Positions 6,633-12,537 of a DNA stretch of 17,376 nucleotides are shown here, piece after piece; position 1 is the stretch's first letter, and each line of letters opens with the position of its first letter. The translations under genes were made by a program, and so were the position numbers. The DNA is from CAMEON01 sp045645165 (lineage in GTDB: Bacteria > Bacillota > Clostridia > Oscillospirales > CAG-272): positions 1 to 17,376 of the forward strand of contig JAZRIF010000112.1 in assembly GCA_045645165.1 (NCBI GenBank). The letters run 5' to 3'. The notes under the pieces were generated by a model. It did no database searches. It had not been told where the DNA came from and worked only from the letters and a program-made list of their open reading frames with translations.

Positions 6633-7604
6633 TCAGGATTGCGGCGGGATATAGGCGGCTGCGGTTTCGGCGTCCCGTCCGATGGCGGCAATCAGATCGT
6701 CAATGGAATTGAATTTCTTTTCGGAACGGAGGAATTTCAGAAACTCTACCTTAATACGCTTATCGTACAGATCGCCCGAGAAGTGAATGATGTGCGTCTC
6801 GCAGTTGACACGACCGGGATCGTCCACCGTAGGACGAAGCCCGACGTTGGCAACACCCATGTAGACACCCAGCGGGGTATGGCAACGCACTGCGTAAACA
6901 CCGAGAGCGGGAACGAGGCGGTCAGCCGGAAAGACTTGATTGGCGGTGGGGAAGCCCAATGTGCGTCCCAGGGATTTGCCATGCATGACACGGGATTCCA
7001 AGGCGTAAGGACGACCCAACAGCCGCGCTGCTTCTTCGACATCTCCGGCGCGCAGGCAGGCGCGGATACGGGTAGAGCTGATGGGGGCGCCGTCAAGCTC
7101 CAGGGGAGGGAGGACTTTGGCGCAGTCATCGCCAAAGCGTTCAATGAGAAGCTCAGGGGTACCTTTGGCACCCAGGCCGAAGCGGTGGTTGTATCCGCAG
7201 ACGGCGCCTACGCAGAGGCAGTTAGTCCGCAGAAGCTCAATGAAATCCTCAGCGGGGAGATTCTTCACAGCGGCGAAATCGCAGAGCCAGATCAGCTCCG
7301 CGCCCAATTCTTTCAGTGCTTGAACGCGCTCTTTGAGGGTGGTCAAATGGGTCGGCTTAGCATCGGGGGCGAGAAAATAGTCTCCCGAAGGACAAAGAAA
7401 GCAGAAAGCGCCGCAGAGAACGTCAGCATCCTGACGTGACGCGTTCAAGGCGGCTTTCATAGCCTTTCCTTGCTCCAGAAGTGCGGCATGCGCCAAGTGG
7501 ACACCGTCGAAATTTCCCAGGCACAGGACGGCCGGGGCGGGAGGGACGGTTACAGGCCGAGGAGGACCATCCCGCAGGTCCAAACAAATCAAGCGTGGTG
7601 TCAT
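6633..7604 (-). CDS. ribF: Bifunctional riboflavin kinase/FAD synthetase
   Basis: The 323-residue enzyme would phosphorylate riboflavin to FMN and adenylate FMN to FAD. The N-terminal nucleotidyltransferase half shows GNFDGVHLAH (30-39), GYNHRFG (137-143) and ISSTRIR (175-181). The C-terminal flavokinase half shows GRTLGFPTAN (213-222), GVYAV and GVANVGLRPTV (250-260), then ETHIIHF and the closing KVEFLKFLRSEKKF. Length is typical. The start at 7604 overlaps the stop of the upstream IreB-like gene in an ATGA, and no strong ribosome site precedes it, which suggests translational coupling. A longer in-frame extension upstream lies inside that neighbour and is rejected. Confidence 0.96.
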   Translation of the reverse strand: MTPRLICLDLRDGPPRPVTVPPAPAVLCLGNFDGVHLAHAALLEQGKAMKAALNASRQDADVLCGAFCFLCPSGDYFLAPDAKPTHLTTLKERVQALKELGAELIWLCDFAAVKNLPAEDFIELLRTNCLCVGAVCGYNHRFGLGAKGTPELLIERFGDDCAKVLPPLELDGAPISSTRIRACLRAGDVEEAARLLGRPYALESRVMHGKSLGRTLGFPTANQVFPADRLVPALGVYAVRCHTPLGVYMGVANVGLRPTVDDPGRVNCETHIIHFSGDLYDKRIKVEFLKFLRSEKKFNSIDDLIAAIGRDAETAAAYIPPQS

Positions 7605-7915
7605 AGGCAGGAAGAGGGGGTGTCGGTGGGGTGGTGGTCCATGTATTCCTCGATGAGGAGCTCCATGAGCTTGTCCCGACCGATATGGCGGGCCAGAGCG
7701 CGGGCACGAGCGCACTCGGGCAGGTATGTGGGATCTTCGGTAATGAGATAGCCGGTCAATTGGGTAATGGGATTCTGACCGCAGATCTTCATGGCGCAGA
7801 TCAAATCGTGCAGAGTTTTGTGAGTATCGGAAGTTAACTCAATAGGAAGCTCTGCCGCAGCGGAGCATGGGGGGGCGGGGACGTCGAAATAAAGGATCTT
7901 GCCGCTGTCAGACAT
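7601..7915 (-). CDS. IreB (UPF0297) family regulatory phosphoprotein
   Basis: The 104-residue protein carries the family core: NPITQLTGYLITEDPTYLP (about 48-66), then ARALARHIGRDKLMELLIEEYM. In enterococci IreB is a small cytosolic protein phosphorylated on N-terminal threonines by the kinase IreK and linked to cephalosporin tolerance. Here the N-terminus is longer than usual and has no threonine before T28, although Ser2 and Ser4 are present, so any phosphorylation would differ. An AAGGAGGTAGGAG ribosome site precedes the ATG. The usual family neighbours are ruvX/yqgF or alaS genes; here it is translationally coupled to ribF. It has its own promoter. Confidence 0.85.
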   Translation of the reverse strand: MSDSGKILYFDVPAPPCSAAAELPIELTSDTHKTLHDLICAMKICGQNPITQLTGYLITEDPTYLPECARARALARHIGRDKLMELLIEEYMDHHPTDTPSSCL

Positions 7916-7945
7916 GGCTCCTACCTCCTTGTCAGTTTGTGGTGT

Positions 7946-7997
7946 CTTGTATTTTCATACATCTTTTATTATACATGATTTTTCTCGAAAATACAAG
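7946..7997. promoter_or_regulatory. 11-bp inverted repeat around the ireB-like promoter
   Basis: CTTGTATTTTC (7946-7956) and GAAAATACAAG (7987-7997) are perfect inverted copies 30 bases apart. One arm covers the -35 box and the other lies just downstream of the -10 box. Centre-to-centre spacing is about 41 bases, near four helical turns. This could be a paired operator; chance in AT-rich DNA is the alternative. Confidence 0.5.
7968..7996 (-). promoter_or_regulatory. Promoter of the ireB-like/ribF unit
   Basis: On the minus strand a perfect -10 box TATAAT (7973-7968) lies 17 bases after TTGTAT (7996-7991), a partial -35 match. It sits about 50 bases before the ireB-like start. Confidence 0.75.
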
Positions 7998-8049
7998 GGG
8001 AAGGGTGGATTATTTACAAAAAATTGAGAAATATACGGTTGAAACGAAG

Positions 8050-8086
8050 GGGTATCCGCTTTTTGCAGACTGCAGGGCGGATACCC
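8050..8086 (-). terminator. Hairpin after the anti-sigma gene
   Basis: A perfect 10-bp stem (8050-8059 with 8077-8086) contains an inner TGCA/TGCA stem and begins six bases after the anti-sigma stop codon. The following minus-strand sequence (CTTCGTTTC) has only a weak T run, so termination may be partial. Confidence 0.55.
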
Positions 8087-8092
8087 AATGGT

Positions 8093-8794
8093 TTATTCGG
8101 CTGATTCAGCCGGAGCTTCTGTCGTGATATCCGTTTCGGTGGCTTGGGGGATCACTTTGAGAGAGAACCGTTCGGTGACGGCTTCCTCATCTTTGCCGAT
8201 GTAGGCGTAAAAGCCGATGTACTCCCGCATGGGGTAGGTTCCGTTGCGGATGATGGAGAAGTCCACGACGATCTCGTAGGTGCCGGGAGCAGCGGGAAGA
8301 GTATATACGGGTTGAGCGGCACCGTTCACATAGATATGGAGGGTGTAGGGACGGATGGTTATGATACCTTTGTCCTTGTAGTCGGGCTCGGTGGAGGCCA
8401 GAGCGCCCTCACGGAGATCATAGAGCATGGCGTAGACGGGGGTATCATCGGTTTTGACCACGGTAAAGGTGGCGGTGGTCTTGGTGGTGGCGGTCAGGGT
8501 GATCGTCGTGCCGCCCAGTGTTACGGGTGTCCCCTGCTCAGCATAGGGATAGGCTTCGGGAGACAGAGCACCGGCTTCCTCCCTATTCACTTCGTCACCG
8601 GGGGCAAAGAGGTTATCCACGTTGATGACCGTCCGCAGGTAGGGGAACACCAGCGCGACCACTACGATGAGGCAGGCCGCCACGGCGTAGGGAATCAGGC
8701 GGCGCATCTTCTTGCGGGGGGCGCGGGCGGCGAGGATCATGTCGTCATCGATGTGGCTCATGGCGCGAGCCAGCAGTTCCTGCTCGTGTGTCAT
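8093..8794 (-). CDS. Probable membrane anti-sigma factor partner of the ECF sigma factor
   Basis: The 233-residue protein has a short cytoplasmic domain with an IDDDMI motif (15-20), which recalls the start of small clostridial anti-sigma proteins. A basic patch, one membrane helix (about 33-53) and a beta-rich extracellular region ending in a Thr/Glu/Ala tail follow. No zinc-binding HxxxCxxC motif is present, so it is not a classical ZAS protein. It overlaps the sigma gene in an ATGA (8791-8794), the usual arrangement for a sigma factor and its membrane inhibitor. The role is inferred from position and topology; the extracellular sensor has no recognised fold. Confidence 0.75.
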   Translation of the reverse strand: MTHEQELLARAMSHIDDDMILAARAPRKKMRRLIPYAVAACLIVVVALVFPYLRTVINVDNLFAPGDEVNREEAGALSPEAYPYAEQGTPVTLGGTTITLTATTKTTATFTVVKTDDTPVYAMLYDLREGALASTEPDYKDKGIITIRPYTLHIYVNGAAQPVYTLPAAPGTYEIVVDFSIIRNGTYPMREYIGFYAYIGKDEEAVTERFSLKVIPQATETDITTEAPAESAE

Positions 8795-9366
8795 AGACGG
8801 ATGCCCTCGCTTTCCAGAGATTTTTTCAGCTTACCGCGGGCGCGGTGGAGCATGGACTTGACCTTGCTCTCGGAAAGCCCGAAGCGGCGGGCGATCTCCC
8901 CGACGGAGTCGGAATAGAAGTAACGGCAGATAAAGACGTCCCGCACCTCTCCCGACTGCTTGCGGAGAAAGCGATTGATGCACTCTCCGATGCGGTGGGC
9001 CTCCACTTCATCGTCAAAGCCGCTTCCAAAGCCTGTGCTTCCGTCAGGGACACATTCGCTCAGCTCGTCCAGAGAAACCAGAAAGAGGCTGTCGCCCCGC
9101 TTGGCGGTTTTCTTGGCCTTGTAGCGATCCAAGGACAGATTGCGGGTGATCTTGCCCAGAAACGCCCCCAGCTTGGTGGGGCGGCTCGGGGGAATGGCGT
9201 TCCAGGCGCGCAGGTAGGTATCGTTGACACACTCTTCGGCGTCCTGGGCGTTGTCCAGTATGTTCATGGCGATACGGGCGCAGAACGCTCCGTATTTCGC
9301 GTCGCTCTCAGAAATGGCGCGTTCGTCCCGTTCCCAGTACAGGTCGACGATTTGCTTATCTTCCAT
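8791..9366 (-). CDS. ECF-type (sigma-70 family) RNA polymerase sigma factor
   Basis: The 191-residue protein shows sigma region 2 (about 24-85: YGAFCARIAMNIL, AEECVNDTYLRAWNAIPP, ITRNLSLDRYKA) and region 4 (about 128-185: VFICRYFYSDSVGEIARRFGLSESKVKSMLHRARGKLK with its helix-turn-helix). It lacks regions 1 and 3, as expected for the extracytoplasmic-function class. The start at 9366 is set by AAAAAGGAGG seven bases upstream. A 58-codon in-frame extension runs into repeat element A and is rejected. The gene is coupled to the downstream anti-sigma gene. The target regulon cannot be read from the window. Confidence 0.93.
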   Translation of the reverse strand: MEDKQIVDLYWERDERAISESDAKYGAFCARIAMNILDNAQDAEECVNDTYLRAWNAIPPSRPTKLGAFLGKITRNLSLDRYKAKKTAKRGDSLFLVSLDELSECVPDGSTGFGSGFDDEVEAHRIGECINRFLRKQSGEVRDVFICRYFYSDSVGEIARRFGLSESKVKSMLHRARGKLKKSLESEGIRL

Positions 9367-9409
9367 GGGAGCCTCCTTTTTGGATTGATGTATGGGGTAC
9401 AATATATAA

Positions 9410-9434
9410 GACGACTTTTTTTGCGGTTGGTTGC
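9410..9434 (-). promoter_or_regulatory. Possible autoregulated ECF promoter
   Basis: On the minus strand GCAACC (9434-9429) and CGTC (9413-9410) are 15 bases apart, close to the AAC / CGTC pattern of many ECF promoters, with an A-run in the spacer. It lies about 45 bases before the sigma start codon and just outside the edge of repeat element A. Confidence 0.4.
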
Positions 9435-9437
9435 GGT

Positions 9438-9987
9438 CAAATTTGGGTTTATCGGTGGGTTTGTTTGTGTACTTTTCTTTCCGTGGCGAAAGAAAAGTAC
9501 CAAAAGAACGCCACCAAAGGGCTGGGCGCCCTCTGGACACCTGTTTTCCCTATATGGGTCTGTTTGACAGAGGATATACACGGCGGGGGATTCGAAAAGC
9601 ACTCCGCAAAAGCCTGCGGAGACGCTTTTCTCACGCCCCGCCAAACTCAACCCAAAGCAGATGCGCGGCCATGGTCGCGGTTGCCGGGAGTTTGCCCCGC
9701 AGGGCAAGGCCTGCTATCCGTCAAACGCACTACCTGCCGGCAGAGAAAAAGGGCGTGCTCCGCGCGGACGGCGCTCCGCCGTTCGTGCGGGTTATCGGGC
9801 CTTGGCGACTTTGCGCGCAATCAGACTCTTTCGCCCCTCCGTGGGCGGAAGAGTCGCGCAGACCAGGTGGTGGGTTTCTCAAGGGAGGCACCGTGGGTGA
9901 CTCCCTTGAGTGGCGCTCTTTTGGTACTTTTCTGCCGCCAGGGGCAGAAAAGTACATAAGCCTAACTCACCGCTAAACTGCAATTTA
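9438..9987. repeat. Repeat element A: large hairpin-rich intergenic element with terminal inverted repeats
   Basis: This gene-free stretch is bounded by AAATTTGGGTTT (9439-9450) and AAACTGCAATTT (9975-9986). Inside each end is a perfect 13-bp hairpin, 9469-9481 with 9488-9500 and 9924-9936 with 9943-9955. A 23-base inverted repeat with one mismatch also lies there (9491-9513 and 9911-9933). Further stems are a compound hairpin (9582-9642), 9824-9836 with 9843-9855 (one G-T pair) and CTCAAGGGAG/CTCCCTTGAG (9878-9910). Its reverse strand shares TGTCCAGAGGG, then a CCCTTTGG...GGCGTTC order, with element C, so it is a larger relative in reverse orientation. No transposase is encoded; short open frames have no recognisable protein features. 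It looks like a non-autonomous element. Confidence 0.8.
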
Positions 9988-11283
9988 CCTTACCTGATAC
10001 ACTCCATCCGCTCCCATGCGGATCTCCGCCCCGAAGAACTCGGTCAGAGCCTTGACCATGTATTCGGTATCTCTTGCGCCTGCTGTCTCGAAAGCCGAGT
10101 GCATGGCGAGCTGGGGAAGACCGATGTCCACGGTGTTGAGGGAGACCTGGGTGTTTGCGATGTTGCCGAGGGTAGAACCACCGGGCATATCGGCGCGGTT
10201 GGCGTAGCGCTGGATCGGCACGCCCGCACGCTCGCAGATGAGACCGAAAAGACCGGCAGAGACAGCGTCGGTGGTGTAGCGCTGGTTGGCGTTGTACTTG
10301 ACCACCACGCCTCCGTTCATGTAGACGGCGTGGTTCTTGTCCTGGTACTCGGGGTGGTTGGGATGCACCGCATGGGCGTTGTCGCAGGAGACTAAGAAGC
10401 TCTGGGACACCTTGCGCGCCATGCCCGCGGCGTCCAGCCCGCAGGCGGCGGACACACGGTTCAGTACGTCATAGAGGAAGGTGGAGGCGGCGCCCTGCTT
10501 GGTCTGGCTGCCCACTTCCTCGTTGTCAAAGAGGCAGAATACGGGCAGGGAAGCAGGCTTGGCATCGGTCTTTCCGCTTTCAATGAATGCGGTCAGAGAG
10601 GCAAAGGCGCACTGCAGATCGTCCAGTCGGGGGGCGGAGATGTAGCCGTTCCACTCCATACCGGGCTCTGGATTGTAGAGGAACAGATCGGTGGTGAGGA
10701 TGGCGTCCTCCGAGACCCCTGCGGTCTCAGCCACGCGGCGGCGGAAAAGCCCTGCGTCGGAGGCTTCACCCAAGAGGGGGATCATGTCCACGGCGGCGTT
10801 GTAGGAGGCGCCCTCGTTGGCGTTGCGATTCATGTGGATGGCCACGGCGGGGATGATCGCGTGGGTGTCCTGCAAGTCAATAGACTTGGTGGTCAGCCCG
10901 CTCTCGGTGCGAACCGTGATCCGTCCCGCAATGGACAGGGGGCGATCCAGCCAGGTGGCGCAGAGCATACCGCCGTAACGCTCCACCGACAGGCGCAGGT
11001 GGCGGCCGTCGGTCAGCTCGGCGTTTTCTTTGATCTTGAAGCAGGGAGAATCCCCGTGGGCGGCTGTCATCATGAAGCCCGAAAAGTCTCCCTCGGGCAT
11101 ACGGAAGGCGATGAGGGACGAGCCGTTACGGGTGACGTAGTAGCCCTTGCCCGCTTCCGGCGTCCACTCGGCGCTTTCGCAGAGGGGCTGATATCCCTCG
11201 GCCTCCAGCATGGATGCGGTATGGGAAACGGCATTGTAAGCCGTCGGGCAGGCGGCAATGTAGGAAAATAATGCGTTGTTCAT
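9985..11283 (-). CDS. apeB: M18 family aminopeptidase
   Basis: The 432-residue protein matches the M18 family of cytosolic, metal-dependent aminopeptidases, which release N-terminal residues from peptides. Metal and catalytic motifs are in order: AAHGDSP (H76, D78), LDDL (D221/D222), DNEEVGS (E255/E256), CDNAHAVHPN (D301), PGGSTLG (368-373) and DIGLPQLAMHS (H395). Length is typical. The ribosome site is weak (AAAGAGAG, about 14 bases before the ATG). It lies between elements B (upstream) and A (downstream). Two bases of its TAA stop codon fall inside the terminal repeat of element A. I see no clear promoter in the short gap to element B. Confidence 0.95.
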   Translation of the reverse strand: MNNALFSYIAACPTAYNAVSHTASMLEAEGYQPLCESAEWTPEAGKGYYVTRNGSSLIAFRMPEGDFSGFMMTAAHGDSPCFKIKENAELTDGRHLRLSVERYGGMLCATWLDRPLSIAGRITVRTESGLTTKSIDLQDTHAIIPAVAIHMNRNANEGASYNAAVDMIPLLGEASDAGLFRRRVAETAGVSEDAILTTDLFLYNPEPGMEWNGYISAPRLDDLQCAFASLTAFIESGKTDAKPASLPVFCLFDNEEVGSQTKQGAASTFLYDVLNRVSAACGLDAAGMARKVSQSFLVSCDNAHAVHPNHPEYQDKNHAVYMNGGVVVKYNANQRYTTDAVSAGLFGLICERAGVPIQRYANRADMPGGSTLGNIANTQVSLNTVDIGLPQLAMHSAFETAGARDTEYMVKALTEFFGAEIRMGADGVYQVR

Positions 11284-11324
11284 GTTGCTTCTATACTCTC
11301 TTTCTCAGAAAGATCGGATGGGTT

Positions 11325-11528
11325 CAAATTGGGGTTTAACGGGCAGGGGTTTCACCCCTGCACCCCACCAAAGAACTTTTTGAAAAAAGTTCTTTGGAAT
11401 CTCAAAAACTTTCAAAAAACATTCATAAATCATCATTTTTGAAAGTTCTTGAAGAGAGTCCAGAGAGGAACTTCTTTCAAGAAGTTCCTCTTTGGCGCTC
11501 TCCTCGCTCCCCTACAAACTGCAATTTC
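11325..11528. repeat. Repeat element B: about 203-bp serial-hairpin element with terminal inverted repeats
   Basis: Ends are AAATTGGGGTTT (11326-11337) and AAACTGCAATTT (11516-11527). Four stems follow in order. Stem 1 is 11343-11350 with 11354-11361. Stem 2 is a perfect 14-bp pair, 11368-11381 with 11384-11397. Stem 3 is 11407-11418 with 11436-11447. Stem 4 is a perfect 13-bp pair, 11464-11476 with 11479-11491. It aligns along its whole length with element C in the same orientation. It abuts the nucleoside-hydrolase stop codon with one base between them. It has no coding capacity. Confidence 0.88.
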
Positions 11529-12509
11529 TCAGTAGCTTCGCAGGATCTTGTTCAGGGAATCGGCGATGACCTGATCCTCCACCATTTTCTTCATGAAGCG
11601 GAATTTACCGTCGGGGTTGGGGATAGCGCGGGTGGCATCGGGCAGATCGGGCTGCTCGGGAATGGCGGCGTAGAACTCCAGGTCAACGGGATCCAGGAGG
11701 GTGTAAAGGTCGCCCTCACCCTCAGCGGCGAACTGGATGGCGGTGAGGTCGTAGGAGGAATTCATGCCCTTGACGGGGAGGTGCGTCCAGTCCTTGGTGT
11801 AGAGGTGGTAGGCCATGGACAGGGGGGAGGCGGCGATCTGTTCGGGATCCTGAATGTGGTCGTAACCCGTCATGACCTGCCAGCCGATGTGGAAATCGGA
11901 GAGGTAGACGGTGGTAGGCCAGTCGCGGAAGACCTTCTGGGATGCCTTGTAGTCGCACATGACGTTGCACTCGCGGCCCTCGGGCAGGATGGCGGCCATG
12001 CTCACCAAGCAGTTGACCTTGGCCTTGACCAGCTCGATACCCGTCAGGGGGCTGATGTCGTCGGGACCGCTCTCCAGCAGGGAAGCGATGTTGTTGAACA
12101 TACCGATGGTGATGACCATAACGCTGTCATCCTCGGCCTTTGCCAGCAGGGTGCGGTAGAAGGTCACCTCGTCCACGGTCTTCAGCGTGCCGTTCTTGTA
12201 GGCCTCGGAGAACTTTTCTGCCACGGTGTCGTTATACTTGTGGTATTCGGGTTGGTTCATGAAATCGGCGCCGCTCCACTGACCCAGATAAGGGGTCTCG
12301 ATGCCGCACCAACGGCAAATGGCATCAATGGTACCGTTGCCCGCCTTGTTGGAGGTGCAGTTACACACGCCGGCAATGGGGAAGCCGTACTTCTTGGAAT
12401 AATGAATGAGGCAGACCAGCGCGCCCACGTCGTCGCAGTCGGGGCCGATATCGGTGTCGAGGATGACGGTGCGGGGCTTGACCTTAAGGGATTCAAAAAC
12501 GTGTTTCAT
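11529..12509 (-). CDS. Nucleoside hydrolase-like protein (IUNH family)
   Basis: The 326-residue protein carries the calcium-site signature of inosine/uridine-preferring nucleoside hydrolases near its N-terminus (ILDTDIGPDCDD, residues 16-27). A GNGT segment (57-60) and MVITIGMFNNIASLL, equivalent to the conserved hydrophobic strand with an Asn-rich turn, follow. The family splits ribonucleosides into base and ribose. Substrate cannot be deduced. The start at 12509 follows AAAGGAAG; an earlier ATG at 12527 contains that site. It lies 28 bases after the large upstream gene and probably shares its transcript. A base-salvage role fits the nearby upp gene, which is inference. Confidence 0.87.
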   Translation of the reverse strand: MKHVFESLKVKPRTVILDTDIGPDCDDVGALVCLIHYSKKYGFPIAGVCNCTSNKAGNGTIDAICRWCGIETPYLGQWSGADFMNQPEYHKYNDTVAEKFSEAYKNGTLKTVDEVTFYRTLLAKAEDDSVMVITIGMFNNIASLLESGPDDISPLTGIELVKAKVNCLVSMAAILPEGRECNVMCDYKASQKVFRDWPTTVYLSDFHIGWQVMTGYDHIQDPEQIAASPLSMAYHLYTKDWTHLPVKGMNSSYDLTAIQFAAEGEGDLYTLLDPVDLEFYAAIPEQPDLPDATRAIPNPDGKFRFMKKMVEDQVIADSLNKILRSY

Positions 12510-12537
12510 GGTGGAGCTTCCTTTCATATGTTTGTTT

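Noticed and set aside
9367..9540. 58-codon N-terminal extension of the ECF sigma factor
   Set aside because: It runs through the ribosome site and promoter region into element A; the ATG at 9366 has an ideal AAGGAGG and gives the normal family length.
9431..9976. Open frames of 60-180 codons on both strands within element A
   Set aside because: They cross perfect hairpins and inverted repeats, have no clear ribosome sites and show no recognisable protein motifs; the DNA structure explains the region better.
11284..11324. CTTTCTCAGAAAG palindrome and TATAGA as promoter/operator of the aminopeptidase gene
   Set aside because: No -35 box at proper spacing is visible and the palindrome is short, so no promoter was called.
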